A stretch of 27,300 bases of DNA from an uncultured Clostridia bacterium (GCA_937890525.1 CALADI010000017.1:1-27300), one strand, 5' to 3'; numbered from the stretch's first letter, positions 1 through 7,188 are shown. Program-made: numbers and translations. The notes: generated from the sequence alone by a model not told the origin.

Positions 1-16
1 TAGGTAATGCCAACAC

Positions 17-47
17 AAAGAGCCTGCTCATTCGAGCAGGCTCTTTT
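17..47 (+). terminator. Rho-independent terminator of the upstream unit
   Basis: A perfect 13-bp stem (17-29 with 34-46) around an ATTC loop starts with AAAG and ends with CTTTT, so it could work in both directions. No gene ending is identifiable in the 16 bases before it. It most likely ends a transcript entering from the left and separates it from the MBL-fold gene starting at 77. Confidence 0.8.
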
Positions 48-76
48 GCGTATTTATTTCGAAGGAGGCAGTCGAA

Positions 77-814
77 GTGGAGAAGTGGTTTACTGTGGAG
101 CGGATCGACGATCATACCTATGCCATCAGCGAGTATAAGCATTGGGAGCAGACGCATTGTTATCTGTTGTTGGAAACAGAACGGGCGCTGCTGATTGATA
201 CAGGACTTGGCGTAGAAAATATTCGCCGTGTTGTGGAGTCCTTGACGAGTCTTCCTCTGATTGTGGTGACGACGCATGTGCATTGGGATCACATCGGTGT
301 CCATGAAGCAGAGCGGGACTGGCTGGAGTCCAAATTTCCCCTCCCCATACAGATGGTTCGGTCTGCACTCTCCCAAGGTGAATGTGATTTCCCACCTGGC
401 TTTTTTGTGGAGAATTATCGGATCTATCAGGGCGCGCCACAGTTCCTCATTCATGACGGCGATTAGATCGGCCTAGGCGGTCGGAAGGTGGAGGTGCTCC
501 ACACCCCCGGACACTCCCCCGGGCATTGCTGCTTCTACGAGCCGGAGAAAGGCTACCTTTATAGCGGAGACTTGGTCTATATGGGTTCCCTTGATATGTT
601 CTATCCCACAACAGATCCCCGGTCGTTTCGGGATTCCATTCATCGGATTCAGAAGATCGATTTCGAACGAATTCTTCCGGGGCATTTTCAGATCGCAGTC
701 CCCAGAGATTTCGTAGAACGGATCGCCAATGCGCTGGATCAGCTGGATGCTGCTGGAAAGCTGGAGCAAGGCACCGGTGTTTCTTCGTTTGCAGATTTCC
801 AGATCCATCTATAA
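77..814 (+). pseudogene. MBL-fold metallo-hydrolase interrupted by an in-frame TAG
   Basis: The reading frame from GTG 77 to TAA 812-814 encodes a metallo-beta-lactamase-fold hydrolase of about 245 codons, a normal length, but codon 130 (464-466) is TAG. The first part has the zinc motif HVHWDH (H67, H69, D71, H72). After the stop, the same frame continues without any shift into LHTPGHSPGH (H146 as third ligand), YLYSGDLVY and LPGHF, the remaining metal ligands. The residue lost lies in the HDGD-x-I-x-LGG turn, a variable position. AAGGAGG at 62-68 is 8 nt before the GTG. Truncation at 129 aa would remove half the active site, so the gene is probably dead through a recent single-base change. 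Readthrough, or an assembly error, are the alternatives. Specific substrate unknown. Confidence 0.8.
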
Positions 815-821
815 GAACGAT

Positions 822-867
822 AATCCCCCATCGTCAGCTCGATCATGGAGTGGCGATGGGGGATTTT
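822..867 (+). terminator. Terminator after the MBL-fold gene
   Basis: A 12-bp perfect stem (822-833 with 854-865; AATCCCCCATCG and its complement) with a 20-nt loop, ending in TTTT, begins 7 nt after the stop codon at 814. Confidence 0.75.
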
Positions 868-894
868 GTGTAACAAATCTTGAAGCTGCTGCTT

Positions 895-922
895 AGTCCT
901 CCTCTTAAGAGGGGGACTTTTT
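895..922 (+). terminator. Second, back-up terminator overlapping the end of the convergent gene
   Basis: AGTCCTCCTC (895-904), loop TTAA, and GAGGGGGACT (909-918) form a 10-bp stem with one G-U pair, followed by TTTTT on the plus strand. It overlaps the last codons and stop of the minus-strand cysteine-rich gene. On the minus strand the same hairpin has no T run, so it reads as a plus-strand terminator. Confidence 0.6.
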
Positions 923-1168
923 GACCAAATTGACAACTTTGCGAACTTGCGCCGTAATAAACGGGTAATTCTCTCTACAATGCGGTACCAGACAGCCGGA
1001 ACAGTCCTTGATACCTTTGGCGTTATATCGGAAGTTGCCTCCGCATTCCTCGCCCAATGCGTACAGCGGGCAGTAACAAAATATGCAGCTAAAATGTTCG
1101 GGATCAGCACCGGGATGACAGGGGAAATATTCGCACTCCCGATTTTGGAAGAAATCATAGTGAGACAT
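905..1168 (-). CDS. Small cysteine-rich protein (zf-like cysteine-rich small domain)
   Basis: An 87-aa protein with nine cysteines, most in the pattern NRECEYFPCH, CIFCYCPLY, GEECGGNF and KDCSGCLVPHCREN. This matches the stand-alone cysteine-rich small domain family (Pfam zf-like, PF04071) of anaerobic bacteria and archaea. A metal- or Fe-S-binding role is likely, but the function is not established. The ATG at 1166-1168 is chosen because AGGAGG lies 9 nt upstream. An in-frame ATG two codons earlier would leave only 3 nt. The start lies inside the last codons of the pseudouridine synthase gene (14-nt overlap), suggesting translational coupling. The family match is from memory of the motif. 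Confidence 0.8.
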   Translation of the reverse strand: MSHYDFFQNRECEYFPCHPGADPEHFSCIFCYCPLYALGEECGGNFRYNAKGIKDCSGCLVPHCRENYPFITAQVRKVVNLVKKSPS

Positions 1169-1826
1169 GACCATTGACCTCCTGAGAAAACAAAATCCAC
1201 GGTTGCGTTTGGGGTGGGGGCGCCGTAAAAGCCAAAGCCTGACCGGTAACCGGATGCCGGAACCGCAGACTGTGAGACCACAGGGCAATTTCGCAGGGAT
1301 CGTTGTTTAGACTGTACTTGCGGTCCCCAACCAAGGGCAGCTCCCGAGAGGAGAATTGACAGCGGATCTGATGGGTGCGCCCTGTGATCAGGTGGATAGC
1401 AACCATGCTGAGATCCCGTCTCGACTCCACAACACGATAATCCAGAATGGCATTCTGTACCCCTTTTCCCGGTTCTGATGCCACATAAGTTTTCCGTTCC
1501 TGCTTGCATCGGGCAAGCAGATCTTCCATACGCCCATGCTCAGGAACGGGATGACCGTGGATAACAGCAAGATAGTCCTTATCAAATTCCCCTTCTCGGA
1601 TCTGACGGGAAAGCTCTGAAGCGGCGTGGGGCGTGCGGGCAAGCACCATCAGACCGGAAACAACTCGATCTAGCCGGTGTACCGTTCGGATGCAGGCGTT
1701 GGGATCACCAAGCTGCTGACGGATCAAATCGGGCAGTCCACCCGGCTCGTCCGTGGAAAGAACTCTGGGCGGTTTGATACAGACCAGAAAACTATCTTCC
1801 ATATGAAGAATTGAGATATCAGACAT
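1155..1826 (-). CDS. RluA-family RNA pseudouridine synthase
   Basis: A 223-aa enzyme expected to isomerise uridine to pseudouridine in rRNA or tRNA. It has the catalytic motif HRLDRVVSGLMVLAR, whose Asp is the nucleophile, and the conserved GRTHQIRCQF near the C-terminus. The N-terminal KPPRVLSTDEPG is also typical. There is no S4 domain, so it resembles the short RluA/TruC-like members. The ATG at 1826 is preceded by AAGGAGG with 6 nt spacing. A GTG two codons upstream abuts the Shine-Dalgarno and is rejected. It is the first gene of a two-gene minus-strand unit with the cysteine-rich protein. The exact target nucleotide cannot be told from the sequence. Confidence 0.9.
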   Translation of the reverse strand: MSDISILHMEDSFLVCIKPPRVLSTDEPGGLPDLIRQQLGDPNACIRTVHRLDRVVSGLMVLARTPHAASELSRQIREGEFDKDYLAVIHGHPVPEHGRMEDLLARCKQERKTYVASEPGKGVQNAILDYRVVESRRDLSMVAIHLITGRTHQIRCQFSSRELPLVGDRKYSLNNDPCEIALWSHSLRFRHPVTGQALAFTAPPPQTQPWILFSQEVNGHVSL

Positions 1827-1846
1827 ACGCACCCTCCTTGGAAAGC

Positions 1847-1876
1847 ATTATACCATATAGCGATATACAGATGCAA
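1847..1876 (-). promoter_or_regulatory. Promoter of the pseudouridine synthase unit
   Basis: On the minus strand, TTGCAT (1871-1876) and a perfect TATAAT (1847-1852) are 18 bp apart. The start site would fall at or near the Shine-Dalgarno, giving an untranslated leader of only about 13 nt. Confidence 0.55.
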
Positions 1877-1933
1877 GATTAACGAGTTCTTTACTTGTCC
1901 TTGCGTTCCTTTTTTCAGCCTTAATTGATCGGG

Positions 1934-1942
1934 TGATAAAAT
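1934..1942 (+). promoter_or_regulatory. Possible extended -10 promoter for the 60-aa protein
   Basis: TGATAAAAT has the extended -10 form TG-N-TAAAAT, 23 nt before the ATG at 1965. No good -35 element is seen. AT-rich chance occurrence cannot be excluded. Confidence 0.35.
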
Positions 1943-1964
1943 GATGATTAAGGAGGAATGAGAT

Positions 1965-2147
1965 ATGGTACGCACACATGACTGGGAACAGCGGGCAGAA
2001 GAGAGAATGTGGAAATGCTTTCATCATCATCCGATGCTTTGGACTTTATTCTGTATGGTAGGATTTCCGGCAATCACCCTTTTGGCGGTGGTCTGCATGA
2101 CGGCTATGACGGCGATCCCCATTGTTTTTCTTTTGGAACTAATGTAA
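1965..2147 (+). CDS. Small membrane protein of unknown function
   Basis: A 60-aa ORF with a strong Shine-Dalgarno (AGGAGG at 1951-1956, 8 nt before ATG). The first 20 residues are hydrophilic and rich in His, Trp, Arg and Glu (ends FHHHP). Residues 25-58 are strongly hydrophobic and interrupted by GFP, so one long or two short membrane helices. I do not recognise a family. It lies 88 bp before the first kdp ORF in the same direction with no terminator between, so it may be co-transcribed, or may simply be a neighbour, as the kdp promoter lies in that gap. Confidence 0.6.
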   Translation: MVRTHDWEQRAEERMWKCFHHHPMLWTLFCMVGFPAITLLAVVCMTAMTAIPIVFLLELM

Positions 2148-2160
2148 TCTTTATATCTTA

Positions 2161-2188
2161 TTAATACGGAAATGAGGAAGTTAATACG
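2161..2188 (+). repeat. Direct repeat TTAATACG, 20-bp period, at the kdp promoter
   Basis: The octamer TTAATACG occurs at 2161-2168 and again at 2181-2188, the second copy overlapping the proposed -35 element. Two copies on the same face of the helix in front of kdp are what an OmpR-type response regulator such as KdpE would bind. That assignment is inference. Confidence 0.5.
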
Positions 2189-2208
2189 CTTTTCACCTTT
2201 TGTATACT
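2181..2208 (+). promoter_or_regulatory. Proposed kdp promoter
   Basis: TTAATA (2181-2186) and TATACT (2203-2208) are 16 bp apart, upstream of the first kdp ORF at 2236. The -35 element is weak (4 of 6), as expected for a promoter needing an activator. The region is too short to hold a c-di-AMP riboswitch. Confidence 0.5.
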
Positions 2209-2235
2209 AAACTGTAGCGGTAGGAGGTGAACGGC

Positions 2236-2334
2236 ATGTTAGACATGGTGTTCGTTGCGGCAGGCATCGGATGCATCGCATTGATGATGCTTTTACTGAA
2301 CTGGTGCAGCCGGCAGTTGGAAGAAAATGAGTAA
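2236..2334 (+). CDS. 32-aa membrane microprotein preceding kdpF
   Basis: ATG at 2236 with TAGGAGGTGA (2221-2230) as ribosome binding site opens a 32-codon ORF. It encodes one hydrophobic helix (about residues 4-22, MVFVAAGIGCIALMMLLLNW) followed by a charged tail CSRQLEENE. It is the first ORF after the kdp promoter and lies 28 nt before the kdpF ATG. Similar tiny single-helix ORFs precede kdpF in some other kdp operons, to my recollection, but no function is known to me. The good ribosome binding site and position argue that it is real. It might be an accessory subunit or regulator of the Kdp complex. Confidence 0.65.
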   Translation: MLDMVFVAAGIGCIALMMLLLNWCSRQLEENE

Positions 2335-2362
2335 ATCGGAAAAAGAGAAGGAGACGATCTTT

Positions 2363-2440
2363 ATGTTGATTCTATTGATTGCGGCATTGGGAATCGGCGC
2401 GTATCTGGTGTACGCGCTGGTCCATCCTGAAAGATTCTAA
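2363..2440 (+). CDS. kdpF: KdpF, small subunit of the K+-transporting ATPase
   Basis: A 25-aa single-helix membrane peptide ending YALVHPERF, the hallmark KdpF C-terminus. KdpF stabilises the KdpFABC complex in the membrane. ATG 2363 has AGAAGGAGA (2346-2354) about 8-9 nt upstream. The frame is also open from an ATG at 2327, overlapping the stop of the previous ORF (ATGAGTAA), which would give a 37-aa form with a hydrophilic, Lys/Glu-rich extension. Normal KdpF length (about 25-30 aa) favours 2363. kdpA follows after 17 nt. Confidence 0.9.
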   Translation: MLILLIAALGIGAYLVYALVHPERF

Positions 2441-2457
2441 GAGGGGGGAATGACGAA

Positions 2458-4209
2458 ATGATCCAGATCATAGCTGCGATCCCCATTTATCTGGCATTGG
2501 TGATCCCGGTAGGTGTGTATTTGTACCATATTATGGCAGGGAAACACACCTTTGCAGATCCGATTTTGGATCGGGTGGATGGGGCAATTTATAAGATTGC
2601 CGGTATCCGCCGGGATCAGCAGATGAATTGGAAGACATATGCGGGGGCGTTGATTTTGACCAACGGCGTTATGATGCTGCTGGGCTATGTGGTGCTGCGG
2701 ATCCAAGCGCTGCCGCTGTTCAATCCGAACGGAATTGGCGGTATGGCTCCTGATTTGAGTTTTAATACGATCATCAGCTTTATGACCAACACCAACTTGC
2801 AGCACTACGCAGGTGAAAGCGCTCTCAGCAATCTTTCTCAAATGCTTGTGATCACATTCATGATGTTTGTATCCGCAGCCAGCGGCTATGCGGCGTGTGC
2901 AGCATTCATTCGTGGCATCACGGGACAGTCTAAAACTTCCGTGGGAAATTTCTATGTGGATCTGGTGCGGATCATCACCCGGATTCTGCTGCCGTTCTCG
3001 GTTGTGGGCGGATTGCTGCTGGTGTGGCAGGGGGTTCCTCAGAACCTGAGCGGAAATCTCGTGGTGGATACATTGGAAGGGACAAAGCAGGTGATCGCCT
3101 CCGGTCCGGTGGCGGCACTGGAGATCATCAAGCACCTTGGTACCAACGGCGGCGGATTCTTCGGAGCGAACTCGGCTACACCCATTGAAAATCCCACGGT
3201 TTTGACCAATCTGATCGAAATGTTTTCAATGATGCTTCTGCCGGGGGCGTGCGTCATCGCATTTGGTAAAATGGCTCGGGACGGAAGACGCAACCGCATC
3301 CACACGGAAAAGCCGGTTACCCTGCGGGACAGCAGTTTGACTGCAAAGGTATTTGGCAAAGAAGGGCGCAGCATTTTCCTTGCCATGAGCATTTTGTTCT
3401 TCGTAGGACTTTCTGTGTGCTACGGGGCTGAGTCTCAAGGAAATCCGGCTCTGGCCAATGCGGGACTTTCTCAATCCATGGGAAATATGGAAGGAAAAGA
3501 AATGCGCTTCGGTGTACCCCTTTCCTCTCTGTTCACCACCGTCACCACCTCGTTTACGACAGGAAGCGTCAATAATATGCACGATTCCCTGACGCCGCTG
3601 GGAGGCATGGTGCCGATGCTGCACATGATGCTGAATGTTGTGTTTGGCGGCAAAGGTGTGGGATTGATGAATATGATCGTGTATGCGATCTTGGCGGTGT
3701 TTATCTGCGGACTGATGGTGGGACGGACGCCGGAATATCTGGGCAAAAAGGTCGAAGGGAAAGAGATGAAGCTCACAGCGCTGTGCATCATTGTGCACCC
3801 GTTGCTCATCTTGGTCTTTTCAGCTCTGGCGATCAGTACTCAGGCAGGACAGACAGCAATTACAAGCCCTGGCTCCCACGGATTGAGCCAAGTCCTGTAC
3901 GAATTCGCCTCGTCCGCGGCCAACAACGGGTCCGGTTTCGAGGGGCTGGCGGATAATACGATGTTCTGGAATATCACGACAGGACTGGCGATGTTCTTCG
4001 GGCGGTATGTATCCATCGTATTGCAGCTTGCTATTGCAGGTTCGCTGATGAAGAAACGCTATGTCAACGAGACTGTGGGCACATTGCGGACAAGTACAGT
4101 GAGTTTTGCGGTCATTCTGGTTGTGGTTGTGTATATTTTTGCGGCGCTGACATTTTTCCCGGCGTTGGCATTGGGCCCCGTGGCAGAACACCTGACACTT
4201 TGGGGGTAA
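2458..4209 (+). CDS. kdpA: KdpA, K+-binding and translocating subunit
   Basis: A 583-aa multi-pass membrane protein of the superfamily of K+ transporters, the channel-like subunit that selects potassium. The four selectivity-filter regions are visible: FMTNTNLQHYAGE (T110 onward), LGTNGGGFFGANSATPIENP (about 228-247), TTSFTTGSVNNMHDSLTPLG and ASSAANNGSGFEGLADN. Length is normal (E. coli 557). The ATG at 2458 follows GAGGGGGG (2441-2448). It is co-transcribed with kdpF upstream and kdpB 13 nt downstream. I see no missing motif or frameshift. Confidence 0.98.
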   Translation: MIQIIAAIPIYLALVIPVGVYLYHIMAGKHTFADPILDRVDGAIYKIAGIRRDQQMNWKTYAGALILTNGVMMLLGYVVLRIQALPLFNPNGIGGMAPDLSFNTIISFMTNTNLQHYAGESALSNLSQMLVITFMMFVSAASGYAACAAFIRGITGQSKTSVGNFYVDLVRIITRILLPFSVVGGLLLVWQGVPQNLSGNLVVDTLEGTKQVIASGPVAALEIIKHLGTNGGGFFGANSATPIENPTVLTNLIEMFSMMLLPGACVIAFGKMARDGRRNRIHTEKPVTLRDSSLTAKVFGKEGRSIFLAMSILFFVGLSVCYGAESQGNPALANAGLSQSMGNMEGKEMRFGVPLSSLFTTVTTSFTTGSVNNMHDSLTPLGGMVPMLHMMLNVVFGGKGVGLMNMIVYAILAVFICGLMVGRTPEYLGKKVEGKEMKLTALCIIVHPLLILVFSALAISTQAGQTAITSPGSHGLSQVLYEFASSAANNGSGFEGLADNTMFWNITTGLAMFFGRYVSIVLQLAIAGSLMKKRYVNETVGTLRTSTVSFAVILVVVVYIFAALTFFPALALGPVAEHLTLWG

Positions 4210-4222
4210 GGAGGAGTAATCC

Positions 4223-6265
4223 ATGAGCAAGCATTCAAATAAACAGAGCATCACCCCAAAGATGCTCCGGGACGCACTCAAAGGAAGCGTTCAAAAATTG
4301 AATCCCAGATACATGATGAAGAACCCGGTCATGTTTGTTGTCGAAATGGGACTCTTTATCACGGTACTGCTGTCGTTCTTTCCAAATCTTTTTGGCGGCA
4401 ATAACGATGGGCTGCGGGGATATAACATCGCGGTTTCGGTGATCCTGTTTGTTACGGTGCTGTTTGCAAACTTTGCCGAATCCATAGCAGAAGGCCGGGG
4501 CAAGGCTCAGGCCGCCAGTCTGAAGAAAACACAGCAGGATACACAGGCGCATCTGCTGGACGAAAACGGCAATCTCCAAACCGTATCCTCCGGCGACTTG
4601 CGCAAGGGAGACATTGTACTGGTTAAGGCGGGGGAGATCATTCCCGGCGACGGAGAAGTGATCGAGGGAATTGCTTCGGTAGATGAATCTGCCATCACAG
4701 GCGAATCGGCGCCTGTGGTGCGGGAAAGCGGAGGAGATTTTTGTTCCGTTACCGGCGGCACGACGGTGGTATCGGACTGGCTGAAGATCCAGATCACATC
4801 GGATCCGGGAAACAGCTTCTTGGATCGGATGATCTCCATGGTCGAGGGCGCGTCCCGTAAGAAAACACCAAATGAAATTGCGCTGAATACACTTTTGGTA
4901 TCCTTGACCATTATTTTCCTGATCGTGATCGTGACGCTTTATCCCATTGCCCGGTATGTGGGGGTGGAACTCTCTACATCCACTTTGATCGCGCTGATGG
5001 TTTGTTTGATTCCCACGACGATTGGCGGTTTGCTGTCGGCGATTGGCATTGCGGGTATGGATCGGGTCACGCAGTTCAATGTGATCGCAATGTCGGGCAA
5101 AGCTGTGGAAGCGTGCGGAGATGTGGACACCATGATCTTGGATAAGACAGGCACCATCACCTTCGGCAATCGGCTTGCGGCAGATTTCATCCCTGTGAAT
5201 GGCGTTGAACCAAAAGAACTGATCCGCTGTGCGGCGCTGACTTGCTGCCACGACAGCACACCGGAGGGAAAATCCACATTGGAACTGGCACGGAAGATGG
5301 GGGACACCTCCGCTGAACCCGAGCATGCTCAGTTTTATGAGTTTACGGCTCAGTCCCGGATGAGCGGTCTGGATCTTCCGGATGGGACACGCATTCGCAA
5401 AGGTGCGTCGGATGCCATCATCCGGTATGCAAAAGAAGCCGGGGGCATTATCCCCAGCGACTTGCAGGAGCATGTGGAAAAGGTTTCCTCGCTGGGCGGT
5501 ACGCCGCTGGTGGTATGCAAAAACAGTCAAATCCTCGGAGTTATCTATCTGAAGGATACGGTGAAACCGGGTATGCGGGAACGATTTGCCCGCCTGCGTG
5601 CCATTGGCATCAAAACGGTCATGTGCACTGGGGACAATCCCCTCACTGCGGCGACCATAGCCGGAGTGGATGGATTTGTTGCAGAATGCAAGCCCGAAGA
5701 TAAAATTGCGGTAATCAAGAAAGAACAGGCTGAGGGAAAAATCGTTGCGATGACCGGAGACGGCACCAACGATGCCCCGGCTCTGGCGCAGGCCAATGTA
5801 GGCTTGGCGATGAACTCCGGAACGACAGCGGCGAAAGAAGCTGCCAATATGGTGGATCTGGACAGCGACCCCACCAAGATCCTTGAGGTAGTGGAGATCG
5901 GAAAACAGCTGCTCATCACACGGGGGGCGCTTACAACATTTTCCATCGCCAACGATATTGCAAAATACTTTGCCATTATCCCCGCTATGTTCATGACTGC
6001 CATTCCTCAGCTTGGGGTCTTGAATATCATGAACTTGGCTTCGACCAACAGTGCCATCCTTTCAGCATTGATTTTTAATGCATTGATCATTCCGGCGCTG
6101 ATCCCCTTGGCAATGAAGGGAGTTAAATACCGGCCAATGTCCTCCGGGAAGATGCTGGCGAGAAATATGCTCATTTATGGCTTGGGCGGCGTCATTACCC
6201 CCTTTGTGGGAATCAAACTGATTGATCTTGTAATAAGCCCGCTGTTGTCCTTGATTGGAATTTAA
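4223..6265 (+). CDS. kdpB: KdpB, P-type ATPase subunit
   Basis: A 680-aa P-type ATPase that couples ATP hydrolysis to potassium uptake through KdpA. DKTGTIT carries the phosphorylated aspartate at D307, the same number as in E. coli. TGES lies at 159-162, with S162 the inhibitory phosphorylation site known in E. coli. MTGDGTNDAPALAQANVG is the hinge motif, and IPTTIGGLLSAIG the transmembrane ion-path segment. About seven membrane helices are expected. The ATG 4223 follows GGAGGAG at 4210-4216. kdpC follows after 12 nt. It appears fully intact. Confidence 0.98.
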   Translation: MSKHSNKQSITPKMLRDALKGSVQKLNPRYMMKNPVMFVVEMGLFITVLLSFFPNLFGGNNDGLRGYNIAVSVILFVTVLFANFAESIAEGRGKAQAASLKKTQQDTQAHLLDENGNLQTVSSGDLRKGDIVLVKAGEIIPGDGEVIEGIASVDESAITGESAPVVRESGGDFCSVTGGTTVVSDWLKIQITSDPGNSFLDRMISMVEGASRKKTPNEIALNTLLVSLTIIFLIVIVTLYPIARYVGVELSTSTLIALMVCLIPTTIGGLLSAIGIAGMDRVTQFNVIAMSGKAVEACGDVDTMILDKTGTITFGNRLAADFIPVNGVEPKELIRCAALTCCHDSTPEGKSTLELARKMGDTSAEPEHAQFYEFTAQSRMSGLDLPDGTRIRKGASDAIIRYAKEAGGIIPSDLQEHVEKVSSLGGTPLVVCKNSQILGVIYLKDTVKPGMRERFARLRAIGIKTVMCTGDNPLTAATIAGVDGFVAECKPEDKIAVIKKEQAEGKIVAMTGDGTNDAPALAQANVGLAMNSGTTAAKEAANMVDLDSDPTKILEVVEIGKQLLITRGALTTFSIANDIAKYFAIIPAMFMTAIPQLGVLNIMNLASTNSAILSALIFNALIIPALIPLAMKGVKYRPMSSGKMLARNMLIYGLGGVITPFVGIKLIDLVISPLLSLIGI

Positions 6266-6277
6266 GAGGTGATAACC

Positions 6278-6928
6278 ATGGAGATGTGTAAAAAGATCTT
6301 AAAGATGCTGCGACCGGCCTTGATCGTGACCTTGACATTGATGGTGATTTGCGGACTGGGATACCCTCTGCTGATGAATGGTCTTGCCGGGACGCTCTTT
6401 CCGAGACAAGCCAGCGGAAATCTGGTACTGGTAGATGGAAAACCCATTGGGTCAGAATTTGTGGGGCAGGAGTTTACTCAAGATTACTTTATGAAGGGGC
6501 GTCCCTCTGCCGTTCACTACAATACCTATTCCGTTGTGGATGGAGCGCAGAAGTATTCGGATGGGACAGCCTTTACAGGTGTTGCGTCAGGCTCTTCTAA
6601 TTATGGTCCCTCTGACCCGGTACTGGTACAGCGGGTACAGGCTGACATGGATCGGTTCTTGGCAGATAACCCCGATGTGGCGCGGGAGGACATTCCAACG
6701 GATCTGATGACGGCTTCCGGCTCTGGGCTGGATCCTCATATTTCTCCGAGATCTGCAGCCATCCAGATCCCCGCAATCTCGGCAGCTTCGGGACTTTCGA
6801 CGCAGATGTTGGAGCAGATCGTGGAAAACAACACCACCGGAAAACTCTTTGGAGTTTTCGGGGAAGAGACGGTAAATGTTCTCGGAGTGAATGTGGATAT
6901 TGCCAAGGCGATGGGACTGATCTCCTAA
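6278..6928 (+). CDS. kdpC: KdpC, accessory subunit
   Basis: A 216-aa protein with one N-terminal membrane helix (about residues 10-30), then an extracytoplasmic domain with GSEFVGQEFTQDYFMKGRPS, ASGSSNYGPSDP and the conserved TASGSGLDPHISPRSA. The C-terminal part has FGEETVNVLGVN. KdpC is required for assembly and high-affinity function of KdpFABC. ATG 6278 is chosen because AGAGGTG (6265-6271) is 6 nt upstream. A GTG at 6269 falls inside that ribosome binding site and is rejected. The ATG at 6284 is a possible alternative. It is the last gene before a terminator. Confidence 0.96.
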   Translation: MEMCKKILKMLRPALIVTLTLMVICGLGYPLLMNGLAGTLFPRQASGNLVLVDGKPIGSEFVGQEFTQDYFMKGRPSAVHYNTYSVVDGAQKYSDGTAFTGVASGSSNYGPSDPVLVQRVQADMDRFLADNPDVAREDIPTDLMTASGSGLDPHISPRSAAIQIPAISAASGLSTQMLEQIVENNTTGKLFGVFGEETVNVLGVNVDIAKAMGLIS

Positions 6929-6972
6929 GAGGGGATTTGGATTTCTAAGGCGATAGCTGAACCGATAATGGT

Positions 6973-7013
6973 GAGACTGCGGGAGCAGAAAGACATCCCG
7001 CAGTCTCTTCTTT
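6973..7013 (+). terminator. Terminator of kdpFABC
   Basis: A 12-bp perfect stem (GAGACTGCGGGA, 6973-6984, with 6996-7007) with an 11-nt loop and TTCTTT tail lies 44 nt after kdpC. It separates the pump genes from kdpDE. Confidence 0.8.
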
Positions 7014-7062
7014 ATGCAATCTTAATGCTGAAGGCGTAAAACTTATACCGGCACAACCCTAT

Positions 7063-7076
7063 ATACGGTATCGTAT
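7063..7076 (+). promoter_or_regulatory. Small dyad upstream of the kdpD promoter
   Basis: ATACG-GTAT-CGTAT is a perfect dyad located 32 bp before the -35 element. The same stretch contains TATATACGG, sharing ATACGG with the repeat in front of kdp. A regulator site is possible but the match is short. Confidence 0.25.
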
Positions 7077-7108
7077 CTGTGGAAAGACAGCGAACATCGG
7101 CAGACCGG

Positions 7109-7136
7109 TTGCCTTTTTGGATCGCAATGGTATAAT
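7109..7136 (+). promoter_or_regulatory. Promoter of kdpDE
   Basis: TTGCCT (7109-7114) and a perfect TATAAT (7131-7136) are 16 bp apart. The predicted start site near 7143 gives a leader of about 45 nt to the GTG at 7189. This also rules out earlier start codons in the kdpD frame. Confidence 0.65.
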
Positions 7137-7188
7137 AAGTTGGAAGCATTCAGTCGATTGCGCAGGACCGTACAGGGGGAGAAGTGCT

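Noticed and set aside
739..1509. A 256-codon minus-strand frame crossing the cysteine-rich and pseudouridine synthase genes
   Set aside because: It overlaps two genes with clear motifs in other frames and runs through the hairpins at 822-922.
2148..2235. c-di-AMP (ydaO) riboswitch in front of kdp
   Set aside because: The gap of 88 bp is too short and none of the expected conserved helices is seen.
4235..5530. A 431-codon minus-strand frame opposite kdpB
   Set aside because: kdpB is unquestionably real on the plus strand. The antisense product has no domain and no ribosome binding site was apparent.
7117..7188. KdpD start at TTG 7117
   Set aside because: The TATAAT at 7131-7136 lies downstream of this codon, so the transcript would not contain it.
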